Origin: Clostridium sp. chh4-2
GTDB taxonomy: Bacteria; Bacillota; Clostridia; Lachnospirales; Lachnospiraceae
Direction of reading: 5' to 3'
Assembly (NCBI RefSeq): GCF_002899675.1
Contig: NZ_PKUU01000010.1
Span: 62,001 to 126,000 of the forward strand
DNA: 64,000 nt
Position numbers and translations under genes: made by a program. Numbering within the stretch: position 1 is the first letter of the stretch; every line of letters begins with the position of its first letter. Under the pieces are notes generated by a model that worked only from the letters and a program-made list of their open reading frames with translations, did not search any database and was not told where the DNA came from. Shown one piece after another: positions 9,170 through 18,012 of this stretch.

Positions 9170-11161
9170 TTATCTGTATAGCGCCATGACCATGGTTTCG
9201 GGGCCGGCCTGCGCTGTGGGGATGATATTGGCAGTGATTCCGTCAGCCTGGGGGAGGATCATCATGGTTTGGGTGCTGTAGCCTTTTTCTTTTACAAGGT
9301 CTAAATCCACGGTCAGCAGTTTCTGGCCTTTGCGGATGCGGTCGCCTTGTGCCGCAAAGGTTTCAAAGCCTTCGCCGTTCATCTGAACGGTGTCGATTCC
9401 AACATGGATTAATAAGTCGATACCATTGTCGCAAGTAATACCAAGGGCGTGTTTTGTCTCATATAAAAGGGATAATGTTCCGTCGCAGGGAGCATATACG
9501 GTTCCGTCGGTGGGGTTGACGGCGATTCCGTCGCCCAGCATCTTGGATGCGAACATAGGGTCTTCGGATTGTTCAACCGGTAAAACTTCACCCTTCATCG
9601 GAGAGTATAACTCTGCGGCAGCAGCAGCTTTCACTGTTTCCTTGTCTGCGGCAGCAGGTTCGGATTCAGCAGCCGGATCATTGGCGGAAACAGTTTTTTC
9701 TGTGGAAATGCCCTCCTGAATTACTGCTTTTGTGGATGTCGCTTTTGCAGCGGCGGCATTTGCTTCGTCTTTATCGAGGCCGAATTTTTTCCAGAAAACA
9801 GAGGTCAGGATAAAGGATACGCCCATGGAAATTACGAGGCCGATGGCGAAATTCATGTAGTGTTCCGGTTTCATGGAGATAAAGCCCGGAAGGCCGGCTG
9901 CGCCCAGCGCCTGAGCCAGAGTCTTGGTCCATGCCAGATAGGCGCTTCCTGCCGCCGATCCGATCATAGCTGCGTAAAATGGATATTTTAATTTTAAAGT
10001 AACGCCGAACATAGCAGGTTCTGTAATGCCTAAAAGCGCGGAAATACCTGATGCGGAACAGATGGATTTCATCTTTTCATTCTTTGTGAGCAGCAGCACT
10101 GCGATAACGGCTGCGCCCTGAGCCACGTTGTTCATGCTGGCTGTGGAGAAGATAAAGCTGCCTCCTGTGGTGGCGCTTTCCGCGATCAGCTGGGTTTCAA
10201 TTGCGATAAAGCTGTGATGCATACCGGTCATGGTGATCGGGGCGTAGGCAAATCCGAAGATCGCGCCTCCGACAGGTCCTAATGTGTTGTATAACCAGGT
10301 GATTCCGGCTGCCAGCAGATTTCCTGCCTCACGGAGAACCGGGCCTACGCAGATAAAGGTCAGGAATGAGGTGATCAGGATGGAAAGCAGCGGAGTTGAA
10401 AGGTTATCCAGCCATGTGGGAGTTACTTTATGCAGTCGTTTTTCAATATTGGCCAGAATCCAGGATACGGCCAGAACCGGGAGAACGGTTCCCTGATAGC
10501 CAATGGCTGCGATCTGGAAGCCGAAGATATTCCAAACAGGCGGTTCTGAGATTCCGATCTGATAAGCATTTAAAAGATCGGGGTGAACCATGATCATGCC
10601 CATGGCCGCGCCCAGAAAAGCGTTGCCGCCGAACTTTTTCGCGGCGCTGAATCCGATCAGAACGGGCAGAAATGTAAATGGCGCGTTGGCAAATGTATTG
10701 ATTGCAGAAGCCAGGCCCTGCCACTGCGGGTACAGCTCAATGATGGATTGGCCGTTAATCAAAGCGGAGGTCAGAAGGTTATTAAGTCCCATGAGAAGAC
10801 CGCCTGCAACGATCGCAGGAATGATCGGTACAAAGATATCGCTCAGCATTTTGACAAAGCGCTGGATCGGATTCCCCTTTTTCTCTTCCGGTTCATCTTT
10901 TGTTTCCGTTAAGGTTCCAAGCTGTTTCTGAACTTCGTCACAGATCAGATTGACCAGGCCGGAGCCGAAAATGATCTGAAATTGTGACTGTGTCAAAAAG
11001 ACGCCTTTCACTCCTTCAATATCGCTGATTACATCTTCGTTGCGAAGGTCGTTGTTCTTCAACTGAAAACGGAGACGGGTTGCGCAGTGGGCAACTGATT
11101 TGATGTTGCTCTTTCCGCCGACATTTTCGATTACTTGGCTGGCTATTTTTGCATAATCCAT
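9170..11161 (-). CDS. scrA: Sucrose-type PTS permease, fused IIBCA
   Basis: A 663-residue phosphotransferase permease that imports and phosphorylates a sugar, most likely sucrose. Order of domains: IIB (residues 1-90, phosphorylated Cys26 in HCATRLRF), IIC (about 105-460, many membrane segments and a GITEPAMFGV motif), an Ala/Glu-rich linker, and IIA (about 515-663, phospho-His586 in LLIHVGIDTV). The IIBCA order is that of the Glc-family sucrose and beta-glucoside systems. The adjacent GH32 hydrolase and LacI repressor make sucrose the best substrate. A promoter with flanking operators lies just upstream at 11202-11274. Trehalose or another beta-fructoside is less likely but not excluded by sequence. 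Confidence 0.92.
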   Translation of the reverse strand: MDYAKIASQVIENVGGKSNIKSVAHCATRLRFQLKNNDLRNEDVISDIEGVKGVFLTQSQFQIIFGSGLVNLICDEVQKQLGTLTETKDEPEEKKGNPIQRFVKMLSDIFVPIIPAIVAGGLLMGLNNLLTSALINGQSIIELYPQWQGLASAINTFANAPFTFLPVLIGFSAAKKFGGNAFLGAAMGMIMVHPDLLNAYQIGISEPPVWNIFGFQIAAIGYQGTVLPVLAVSWILANIEKRLHKVTPTWLDNLSTPLLSILITSFLTFICVGPVLREAGNLLAAGITWLYNTLGPVGGAIFGFAYAPITMTGMHHSFIAIETQLIAESATTGGSFIFSTASMNNVAQGAAVIAVLLLTKNEKMKSICSASGISALLGITEPAMFGVTLKLKYPFYAAMIGSAAGSAYLAWTKTLAQALGAAGLPGFISMKPEHYMNFAIGLVISMGVSFILTSVFWKKFGLDKDEANAAAAKATSTKAVIQEGISTEKTVSANDPAAESEPAAADKETVKAAAAAELYSPMKGEVLPVEQSEDPMFASKMLGDGIAVNPTDGTVYAPCDGTLSLLYETKHALGITCDNGIDLLIHVGIDTVQMNGEGFETFAAQGDRIRKGQKLLTVDLDLVKEKGYSTQTMMILPQADGITANIIPTAQAGPETMVMALYR

Positions 11162-11201
11162 AAATATTCCCTCCCATAAGGCATTTTATATTGCTACAAT
11201 G

Positions 11202-11215
11202 TGGTATCGGTTCCA
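11202..11215. promoter_or_regulatory. ScrR-type operator, promoter-proximal copy
   Basis: TGGTATCGGTTCCA, an imperfect palindrome centred on CG as LacI-family operators are. It sits just downstream of the -10 of the sucrose promoter, about where transcription would begin. A near-identical copy lies 59 bases away at 11261-11274. The repressor gene is directly upstream. Confidence 0.8.
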
Positions 11216-11222
11216 TAATTAA

Positions 11223-11251
11223 ATAATATACCTTTTCCCACAGAAAGTCAA
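11223..11251 (-). promoter_or_regulatory. Promoter of the sucrose PTS/hydrolase operon
   Basis: Reading the minus strand: -35 TTGACT (11246-11251), a 17-base spacer, and -10 TATTAT (11223-11228). It lies 62 bases before the PTS start codon. Both operator copies flank it, one upstream of the -35 and one at the start site, a layout that allows repression by blocking and possibly by looping. Confidence 0.8.
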
Positions 11252-11260
11252 ACAAAAATA

Positions 11261-11274
11261 TGGCATCGGTTCCA
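11261..11274. promoter_or_regulatory. ScrR-type operator, upstream copy
   Basis: TGGCATCGGTTCCA, differing from the 11202 copy at one base. It lies ten bases upstream of the -35 box of the sucrose promoter. The pair spacing (59 bases) is close to a whole number of helical turns less about half a turn, so looping is possible but not certain. Confidence 0.8.
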
Positions 11275-11324
11275 CATAAACTTACACAAAATTTCACGAT
11301 AGAATTTGTGCATGATGTATAGAA

Positions 11325-12311
11325 CTAGCATTTTTTGACACTTCCGCCTTCAATCAGAGTGAATCCAACCGTTTGTTTTTGCGGTACGGGTTCTCCGTGG
11401 ATCATCTTTAACAGGGTTTCAGCGCCCAGATAGCCCACTGCATAGGAGTCAAATTTTATGGTGGTGAGCTGAGGTTTTAACAGGGCGCTTTCATCATAAC
11501 CGCCAAATCCCATGACGGATACATCTTCCGGAATACGAAGCCCGTGCTGTTCCAATACGCGGTATGCTCCGAATGCCAGCCGGTCTGTGGCGCAGATGAT
11601 GGCGTCGGGTTTAGCCAGTTCCAGCAGTTTTTCCGTCAGCGCCTGCCCGCTTTCAAAGCTGTAATCTCCGGTTAAAATGACCGGATTGTCGATTCCGTAT
11701 TCCTTTAAACCGTCCAGAACGCCCTGTCTGCGGCCGATTCCCACGGCGATATCGCTCTCATCGACACCGATGTAAGCTGCGCATTGAGGGTGGGTTTTTC
11801 CAATATATTCTCCTGCACAGCGGCCGGCGCGGCGGTCGTCGTCTACGACGGAGATCCCTTCGTCATATTCCTGGGCCAGCACCACAACGGGAACACTGCT
11901 GTTTGAGATCAGCTGTCTGTGCTCATCGGTGATATTGATGGCGCTGAAAAGGATTCCGTCCACATTAAGGCTGATCAGCCGTTTGATGTTATCCAGCTCC
12001 AGTTTCGGATCGTGGTCGGAATTTTTTATGATGGTTTCATAGCCCTGGCCCCGCAGATAGCGGTCTATGCTGGTGATAACGCGGCTGGTCACCTTAGAAT
12101 TTAAGGTTGGGACAACGACGCCGATCACATTGCTGTTTTTCGCATTTAACCGGGCAAATGTGTTGGGCTCATAGTTTTGCGCCTGTATGACGGCCTGAAT
12201 CTTCTTTTTAGTTGAATCTTTAACGTAACCGCCGTTAAAATAGCGGGATACGGTGCTTTTGGCAACGCCGGACATCTCGGCGATATCTGCCATGGTAATT
12301 TTCTTAGACAT
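11325..12311 (-). CDS. scrR: LacI-family repressor of the sucrose operon
   Basis: A 328-residue LacI/GalR regulator. The N-terminal helix-turn-helix is plain (ITMADIAEMSGVAKSTVSRY, residues 4-23), followed by the hinge helix and a periplasmic-binding-protein-like effector domain (IGVVVPTLNSKVTSRVITSI onward; VMGFGGYDESALLKPQLTTI near residue 270). It is encoded directly upstream of the sucrose PTS and hydrolase on the same strand. The two CG-centred operators next to that operon's promoter are its likely targets, and fructose or a phosphorylated sugar is the likely inducer from family knowledge. Being 163 bases before the PTS gene with a promoter between, it is probably transcribed separately. 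Confidence 0.88.
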   Translation of the reverse strand: MSKKITMADIAEMSGVAKSTVSRYFNGGYVKDSTKKKIQAVIQAQNYEPNTFARLNAKNSNVIGVVVPTLNSKVTSRVITSIDRYLRGQGYETIIKNSDHDPKLELDNIKRLISLNVDGILFSAINITDEHRQLISNSSVPVVVLAQEYDEGISVVDDDRRAGRCAGEYIGKTHPQCAAYIGVDESDIAVGIGRRQGVLDGLKEYGIDNPVILTGDYSFESGQALTEKLLELAKPDAIICATDRLAFGAYRVLEQHGLRIPEDVSVMGFGGYDESALLKPQLTTIKFDSYAVGYLGAETLLKMIHGEPVPQKQTVGFTLIEGGSVKKC

Positions 12312-12642
12312 AATTCCTCACTTTTAACGTATTGTTTTAAGCGCCAGATGGGGCACTTGGGGTGTAGGTTTATTATACGTCAGAAATTTCTTTATGGGTA
12401 GATGGTAAAATGAATTACGTTTAAGAAATCCGTTTGATGTGATTTTAAACTTTATGCATGAAACCGTTTTACAAAAGAGGAGCTTTTATTGACCAGAAGT
12501 GGGAATAGTGGGAAAAAGTTGCAGAAAATCATTTTGAAGTGGAGTAAAATATGAAAGAGATTATTATAAAACGCCTGGGCTGTACATTGGAAAGAGTATT
12601 GCCCGGGTGCATTTTCAAAACAGGAAAAGGAGGAATTGTTAG
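12312..12642. other. Gene-free stretch upstream of the LacI repressor
   Basis: A 331-base gap between the sucrose repressor (minus) and a small plus-strand gene. On the minus strand a TATAAT (12372-12377) lies 60 bases before the repressor start and could be its -10, but the -35 match is poor. On the plus strand AAGGAGGAATT (12627-12637) is the ribosome site of the next gene. No operator copy like those at 11202 and 11261 is seen here, so the repressor shows no obvious autoregulation. Confidence 0.4.
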
Positions 12643-12960
12643 ATGGAAGATTTTAAAATGGAAAAAGTTGCAGAGATGATAAAAGAACAAATGGCGAAGG
12701 AAACGGATTTTGAGCAGCTGGTGTATGAATTCAGGCATGGTTATCACGACTGTACAGTATCGGTAAAGCATATAAAAGAAAACGCACGGTTTGTGGCGTC
12801 TTTAGGTGTTGAAGTTCCGGAAACTAACCGCATGTTCTTCATGGACTGTTCAAGAGAAAATAATCTGGAAGCAGTTTTGGAATTTTTTAAAAATAAAAAA
12901 AATGAACCATTTGTGCTGGCCAATCTGAAATTTTTGATTGAGCGTGTGAATCAGGAATAA
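12643..12960 (+). CDS. Small protein of unknown function, 105 aa
   Basis: A mostly helical, soluble, charged protein with a good ribosome site (AGGAGGAATTG) and no signal peptide or membrane segment. Residues DCTVSVKHIKENARF and a C-terminal NEPFVLANLKFLIERV stretch are the most structured parts. I do not recognise the family. It precedes a LacI-family regulator by 94 bases on the same strand and may share its transcript. Coding use looks normal and the reading frame is intact. Confidence 0.7.
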   Translation: MEDFKMEKVAEMIKEQMAKETDFEQLVYEFRHGYHDCTVSVKHIKENARFVASLGVEVPETNRMFFMDCSRENNLEAVLEFFKNKKNEPFVLANLKFLIERVNQE

Positions 12961-13054
12961 AGTAGGGTGACTTTTAAATCGAGTGATGATAGAATCTATG
13001 AGAGGGGCAGAAATAGGGATTGAAAGGAAGAAGAGACAGGGGGATAGGAAAAAT

Positions 13055-14071
13055 ATGACATCCAGAGATTTTGCTAAGCTGATTGGAGTTTCACAGTCAA
13101 CCGTATCGAGGGCGATGAACAACAGCAGTTTGGTTCCTAAGGAAAAGCGGGAATATATTCACCAGAAAGCCGAAGAATATGGTTTTGTATTAAACAGCCA
13201 GGCCAAAAGCCTGAGAACCAACAAGACGGATACCATCGGCATTTTGTTTCCAAAACATTTTATCAGCATGAACTCAAACCTCATGCTGGCTCATCTGTAC
13301 GATTATATTCAAAAAGAGATGAACCAGTATGATTATGATATCATGGTAATTTACTATGACCATGAATCCGACGATTTTTCCAGTTTTGAACGAATTATTA
13401 AAAAGCGTAAAGTGGATGGATTCATAGTGCTTCGAATGGAATTATCCGATTCGGAGATGAAGCTTATTGAGGAATATCAGGTTCCCTGCGTGTTTATGAT
13501 GAATGCCAGCATGAATATCCGGGATAATCTGAACTATCTGTTTTCCGACAGCTATTACGGCGGTTATCTGGCTGGGAAATATCTGGGCAGATTTGCAGAT
13601 TACCATAAGATGTTTATTACGGTCAGAGAAGAGACAGAGGATGCGGACCGGCGTTTTAACGGATACTACGACGCGCTTAAAGAATACGGATGGGAAATGA
13701 AGCAGGAAGACATCATTTACTGCAACCTGAATATGCAGTCCGCCTACGAATGTGTGGGTGAAAACATTGAAAAATTCAGAGGCAGAAGGACAGCAGTTTT
13801 TACATACAGTGATATATTGGGAATCGGCGTGTTAAATGCGCTGAAGGATTTTAAAATAAGGGTTCCGGAAGATGTCCAGCTGATCGGAATGGATGATATT
13901 CCGCTGGCCACATGGACCAAGCCGTCCCTGAGCACGATCCATGTTCCGGTAGAGGAAATGGTGTCCCGGGGGTGCAGGCTGTTAATGGATTTGATTGAGA
14001 AAAAGTCTATCTTTATACAGGAATGGGTTAAGCCCCATCTGGTGATCCGGGAAACGACGATGAATGATTGA
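13055..14071 (+). CDS. LacI-family transcriptional regulator
   Basis: A 338-residue LacI/GalR protein. The ATG at 13055 is chosen because it places the helix-turn-helix (TSRDFAKLIGVSQSTVSRAM) at the N-terminus and has AGGAAAAAT just before it; the longer reading to 12983 adds a charged leader unusual for the family. The C-terminal part is a type I periplasmic-binding-protein fold (TDTIGILFPKHFISMNSN at about residue 60; QLIGMDDIPLATWTKPSLST at about residue 265). It sits upstream of the sulfatase/ABC operon on the same strand. A perfect CG-centred palindrome at that operon's promoter (14405-14418) is its best candidate target. Confidence 0.9.
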   Translation: MTSRDFAKLIGVSQSTVSRAMNNSSLVPKEKREYIHQKAEEYGFVLNSQAKSLRTNKTDTIGILFPKHFISMNSNLMLAHLYDYIQKEMNQYDYDIMVIYYDHESDDFSSFERIIKKRKVDGFIVLRMELSDSEMKLIEEYQVPCVFMMNASMNIRDNLNYLFSDSYYGGYLAGKYLGRFADYHKMFITVREETEDADRRFNGYYDALKEYGWEMKQEDIIYCNLNMQSAYECVGENIEKFRGRRTAVFTYSDILGIGVLNALKDFKIRVPEDVQLIGMDDIPLATWTKPSLSTIHVPVEEMVSRGCRLLMDLIEKKSIFIQEWVKPHLVIRETTMND

Positions 14072-14123
14072 ATAATGGAGATATGGCGCAGCCCTTTACA
14101 TAGTGTCAGAGGGGGATGCGGGT

Positions 14124-14171
14124 AAAAAGCGTATGTAATTTGGCTGTAAGCTGAATCACACACGCTTTTTT
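14124..14171 (+). terminator. Intrinsic terminator after the LacI regulator
   Basis: AAAAAGCGTATGT (14124-14136) pairs with ACACACGCTTTTT (14158-14170) with one mismatch, over a loop of about 21 bases, ending in a T-run. It separates the regulator transcript from the sulfatase operon. Confidence 0.75.
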
Positions 14172-14363
14172 ATATCATAGGATAGTGCTCATCTACAGGA
14201 TTCCCACCTTTACAAATCCCCCCTAATATTTTGCTAATTGTACAAATAAACCAAAATATAGAAAAAACAATAAAATAAAATGCGCAAAATGATAGAAAAA
14301 CCCTCCATACCTGTTAAAAAATATACAAACAACACAATAAAAAAAGAAAATATTTAAAAATTA

Positions 14364-14392
14364 TTGACAAATATAATTGGCGGTGATATAAA
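14364..14392 (+). promoter_or_regulatory. Promoter of the ABC importer/sulfatase operon
   Basis: TTGACA (14364-14369), 17-base spacer, TATAAA (14387-14392), in a very AT-rich stretch that begins near 14220. The predicted start near 14399 is just ahead of the palindrome at 14405-14418. The first gene of the operon starts at 14453 behind AAGGAGGAG. Confidence 0.85.
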
Positions 14393-14404
14393 AGAATCAT
14401 GTAA

Positions 14405-14418
14405 TGAATACGTATTCA
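14405..14418. promoter_or_regulatory. Perfect palindromic operator, probably LacI-type
   Basis: TGAATACGTATTCA reads the same on both strands and is centred on CG, the hallmark of LacI-family operators. It covers roughly +6 to +19 of the operon transcript, where a bound repressor blocks initiation. The LacI-family gene at 13055-14071 is the immediate upstream neighbour. Confidence 0.8.
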
Positions 14419-14452
14419 AAATAGCAAAGCACATTTAATCAAGGAGGAGAAA

Positions 14453-15604
14453 ATGAAAAAGAAAATTTTAGCGTTGACATTAGCGGTTACCATGGCGGCG
14501 GCAGGCGTGGGATGCGGCGGAGCAAAAACCACAGCTACCGACAGTACAACGGCAAAAGCTGCTGAGACTACCACAGCGGCGGCAGCAGGAGAAACCAAAG
14601 GAGAGGCAGCAGCAGAGTCGAAAGAAGGGAATAAGGAAGCGCCTGTCAGTTCAGGAAAGACACTGATCGTAGGAACCATGGCCAACTCCCTGGGCCTTCC
14701 GGTTCATCAGGCTGATATCGCCGGATATTTTAAGGATGCAGGTTTGGACGTGAAGATTGAGATATTTGCAACCGGAGCTCCGATTAACGAGGCGATGGCG
14801 GCAGGAAACCTGGATGTGGCGGTCAGCGGTATGGCTTCCGTTTACGCTCTGGCAACAGGCATGTATACATATATCGGCGACGGTGTTATTACAACAGGCG
14901 GTGAATCCATCTATGCGAGAGCGGACAGCCCGATTGCAAAAGCGGCGGCTAATGACAGAGGGGTTATCGGAGATGCTGAAGTATTAAAAGGCGCATCCAT
15001 TTTAGGGCCTCTGGCTACAACCGCTCATTATCAGGCGATCAAGTACATGGAAACATTTGGTTTGACAACGGATGATTTCAGCATGGTTTCTATGGACTAT
15101 CCTCAGGCTTATCAGGCATTTGTTACAGGCGAAGGCGATCTGGTTGCCAATAAGATGCCATACACCAATCAGTTGGAAGAGGCCGGATATGTAAAAGTTT
15201 GTGATATGAACATGGTTTCCGACAGCCCGATCATCGATACGATCTTTACCCAGAACAAGGTTATGGAAGAGAGAAGCGGAGATTTGGAATTATTCCTGGA
15301 CTGCTACTACAGAGCATGTGAAGACCTTATGAAAGACGAAGCCAACAGAAGAAAAGTGGCTATGGAATGGTATGCGGAAGAGGGTATCACCTACAGTGAA
15401 TCCGATATGGATACCGAGATTTCCGTTAAGGATTACTACACACGGGAAACCGTTGCTTCAGAAAATCAGTTGGGACAGTTTATGATTGATATCGGCAGCT
15501 TTTATGTAGATCAGGATGTTATTTCAAAAGATGATTTCCCGAAAGTGGGAGCCAGCATCAACTCATCATTAATTGAGAATGTAAAAGCGCGTGCTGGTAA
15601 ATAA
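14453..15604 (+). CDS. ABC substrate-binding lipoprotein, SsuA/TauA (NMT1-like) type
   Basis: A 383-residue binding protein. MKKKILALTLAVTMAAAGVG is followed by a Cys, a lipoprotein signal, then a long Thr/Ala/Glu-rich linker (to about residue 60) and an NMT1/TauA-like domain beginning TLIVGTMANSLGLPVHQADI. Related proteins bind sulfonates, taurine, sulfate esters or nitrate. Operon partners are two permeases, two ATPases and two sulfatases, so an organic sulfate ester is the most consistent ligand; this is inference. The operator palindrome and promoter lie immediately upstream. Confidence 0.9.
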   Translation: MKKKILALTLAVTMAAAGVGCGGAKTTATDSTTAKAAETTTAAAAGETKGEAAAESKEGNKEAPVSSGKTLIVGTMANSLGLPVHQADIAGYFKDAGLDVKIEIFATGAPINEAMAAGNLDVAVSGMASVYALATGMYTYIGDGVITTGGESIYARADSPIAKAAANDRGVIGDAEVLKGASILGPLATTAHYQAIKYMETFGLTTDDFSMVSMDYPQAYQAFVTGEGDLVANKMPYTNQLEEAGYVKVCDMNMVSDSPIIDTIFTQNKVMEERSGDLELFLDCYYRACEDLMKDEANRRKVAMEWYAEEGITYSESDMDTEISVKDYYTRETVASENQLGQFMIDIGSFYVDQDVISKDDFPKVGASINSSLIENVKARAGK

Positions 15605-15677
15605 GATTGACAACGGGATTTGGCAGAAAGCTGAATCCCGTTTGTAACACAGCGGCAGTTTTGTATGAGGAGAGCAT

Positions 15678-16466
15678 ATGAAAGAAAATGGAAAAAAGAT
15701 GAAATACCTGGCGGTTTCCTGTGCGTCCATTTGCGTGGTTATTTTTATCTGGTATCTGTGCATTAACGTACTGCATATGAAATCTGAAACAGTATTTCCC
15801 GGGCCAATGAAGGTATTCCGGACATTTGTACAGAAGTTTTATACGAAAGCCCCTGACGGAGGCACATTGCAGCAGCATCTTTGGGCCAGCATCAAGGTCG
15901 CCCTGTTCGGATATATGCTGGGCGCTGTCGTAGGCGTTCCCTTGGGAATCGCGATGGCATGGAATAAATGGGTGGACCGTTTTGTAAGGCCTTTATTCGA
16001 CTTAATCCGGCCGATTCCCGGTTTGGCATGGATTCCCATGTTCATCCTTTTATTCGGTATCGGCATCACATCAAAAGCCCTGGTTATCTTCCTGGGCGCG
16101 CTGATCGCCTGCGTGGTGAACAGCTATACGGGAATCAGCCAGACGAAGGAACTTCATCTGTGGGTCGGCGATGTGTTCGGAGCTTCCGATCATCAGAAAT
16201 TATTCAAGATCGCAATTCCTACCGCCCTTCCGATGATATTTACCGGGCTCAGGGTTGCTCTTGGAACGTCCTGGACCGCGCTGGTTGCGGCGGAGCTTTT
16301 GGCGTCCACCAAGGGACTGGGTTATATGATACAGCAGGCGAGAGCGATCTCCAGACCGGATATTATCATTGTCGGAATGCTGGCAATCGGAGCTGTAGGG
16401 GCCATATTTGACGCGCTGCTCCATGTTGTAGAGGTTAAAGTTGCGAAAGGAATGAATGTAAAATGA
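15678..16466 (+). CDS. ABC transporter permease, SsuC/TauC type (1)
   Basis: A 262-residue membrane protein with about six hydrophobic segments, the first at residues 10-30, preceded by an AGGAGAG ribosome site. It has the family's coupling loop (VFGASDHQKLFKIAIPTALP) for ATPase contact. It overlaps the second permease by four bases (ATGA), implying translational coupling and a heterodimeric channel. Operon context with sulfatases suggests import of sulfated compounds. Confidence 0.92.
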   Translation: MKENGKKMKYLAVSCASICVVIFIWYLCINVLHMKSETVFPGPMKVFRTFVQKFYTKAPDGGTLQQHLWASIKVALFGYMLGAVVGVPLGIAMAWNKWVDRFVRPLFDLIRPIPGLAWIPMFILLFGIGITSKALVIFLGALIACVVNSYTGISQTKELHLWVGDVFGASDHQKLFKIAIPTALPMIFTGLRVALGTSWTALVAAELLASTKGLGYMIQQARAISRPDIIIVGMLAIGAVGAIFDALLHVVEVKVAKGMNVK

Positions 16467-17251
16467 GCAAAAAGATGAGTTCAGATAAGGCCATATCCAC
16501 GGCGGCAGCCTGTATCTCCATCGGATTATTCCTCGTGCTGTGGCTGTGGGGCACCAAGGCGACAACTTTGGGCCTTTTGATTCCCGGACCGGTGGAAGTG
16601 TTAAAAGCAGTTGGAGCGGGCATTGTGGGAAAAGTAGGAAAGCACGGAATACTGGCCCATGCGGGATACAGCCTGATGCGTGTTATGATCGGATTTACCA
16701 TCGGTTCTATCGTGGGCGTGGCCTTAGGCCTTTTGATGGGGTGGTACCCCATGGCGGACGCTATCTTTAATCCGTTATTCAGGATTATCAGGCCGATTCC
16801 GCCGATCGCTTGGATACCGATTTCAATTATCTGGTTTGGTTTAGGGGAAAATGCTAAGATTTTTCTGATCTTTTTAGCGTCCTTTTCAAACACCACGTTA
16901 AATTCCATGTCCGGGGCCAAAAGCATTGATCCGGAAGTTGTTAACGCCGCCAGGATGCTGGGGGCGAAGGAAAGCCAGATTTTTATGACCATTGTGCTTC
17001 CCGCATCGGTTCCGGCCATATTTGCCGGATTACAGGTAGCGATCTCAAGCAGCTGGGCGACGGTTCTGGCGGCGGAGATGGTGAGATCGTCCGAAGGACT
17101 TGGATGGATGATCGTAGCCGGAATGAACAATAACGATATGATTCAGATTTTGTCAGGAATTGTGATGATTGGCGTAGTCGGCTACATCCTGGCGATTATA
17201 ATGAGAAAAGCGGAGGAAATCTTATGTCGGTGGAACAAGAGCGGTCAGTAG
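16463..17251 (+). CDS. ABC transporter permease, SsuC/TauC type (2)
   Basis: A 262-residue permease paralogous to its neighbour, with six predicted membrane segments and the coupling loop NAARMLGAKESQIFMTIVLP. Most SsuC/TauC importers use one permease gene as a homodimer; here two diverged permeases sit next to two diverged ATPases, so the whole complex is probably heteromeric. The end overlaps the first ATPase gene by 28 bases. Confidence 0.92.
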   Translation: MSKKMSSDKAISTAAACISIGLFLVLWLWGTKATTLGLLIPGPVEVLKAVGAGIVGKVGKHGILAHAGYSLMRVMIGFTIGSIVGVALGLLMGWYPMADAIFNPLFRIIRPIPPIAWIPISIIWFGLGENAKIFLIFLASFSNTTLNSMSGAKSIDPEVVNAARMLGAKESQIFMTIVLPASVPAIFAGLQVAISSSWATVLAAEMVRSSEGLGWMIVAGMNNNDMIQILSGIVMIGVVGYILAIIMRKAEEILCRWNKSGQ

Positions 17252-18000
17252 ACTCAGTAATTGAATGTGTTGACTTATGTAAATCATTTCCTACGCCCAA
17301 TGGTGAATACGAAGTCGTTAAGAATTTTAATGTAAAAGCAAAAGAGAATGAATTTTTAGTACTGTTCGGACCGGGACAGTGCGGTAAGACCACGATCATC
17401 AACCTGATCGCCGGATTTGAAAAAGCCAGTTCCGGAAAGATTCTGATGAGAGGAAAAAGTGTGGAAAAGCCGGACCCGTCCAGAGGAGTTGTATTCCAGT
17501 CAACCGCCCTGTTTCCTTGGATGACAACTATGGGCAACGTGGAATACGGACCTAAGGTGGCCGGAGTGCCCAAGGAAGAGCGCCAGAAGAAAGCCCAGAA
17601 ATATATCGATCTGGTGGGACTTCAGGGATTTGAAAAATCATTTCCCTCCAAGCTTTCAGGCGGTATGAAACAGAGGGTGGGTATTGCCAGAGCTTACTGC
17701 AACGAGCCTGAAGTGATGCTGATGGACGAACCGTTCGGCGCTTTGGATGCGCAGACCCGTTATCTGATGCAGGAGGAACTGCAGAGAATCTGGGAAGCGG
17801 AAAAGCGGACCGTAATCTTTGTAACGAATAATATAGAAGAAGCCCTCTATCTGGCAGACCGGATACTGGTGCTCACAAACTGTCCGGCAACGGTTAAAAG
17901 GGAATATATCATCGACTTGCCGAGACCAAGAAACCTAGTATCGCCGGAATTTCTGGAACTGAGAAAGACAATAACCGGCATCATGGACAGCACATTATAG
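17224..18000 (+). CDS. ABC transporter ATPase, SsuB/TauB type, degenerate nucleotide site
   Basis: A 258-residue ABC ATPase. Its own nucleotide-binding elements deviate: Walker A is GPGQCGKTT (residues 49-57), with Gln in place of the fourth-position Gly of GxxGxGK, and the switch histidine is Asn202 in VTNNIEEA. The signature LSGGMKQR (144-151) and the Walker B LMDEP are normal. In a dimer with the next ATPase, its signature would complete a canonical site while its own Walker A and switch would form a weakened one. The start overlaps the upstream permease by 28 bases. There is no sign of frameshift. Confidence 0.92.
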   Translation: MSVEQERSVDSVIECVDLCKSFPTPNGEYEVVKNFNVKAKENEFLVLFGPGQCGKTTIINLIAGFEKASSGKILMRGKSVEKPDPSRGVVFQSTALFPWMTTMGNVEYGPKVAGVPKEERQKKAQKYIDLVGLQGFEKSFPSKLSGGMKQRVGIARAYCNEPEVMLMDEPFGALDAQTRYLMQEELQRIWEAEKRTVIFVTNNIEEALYLADRILVLTNCPATVKREYIIDLPRPRNLVSPEFLELRKTITGIMDSTL

Positions 18001-18012
18001 GAGAGGTGGACG

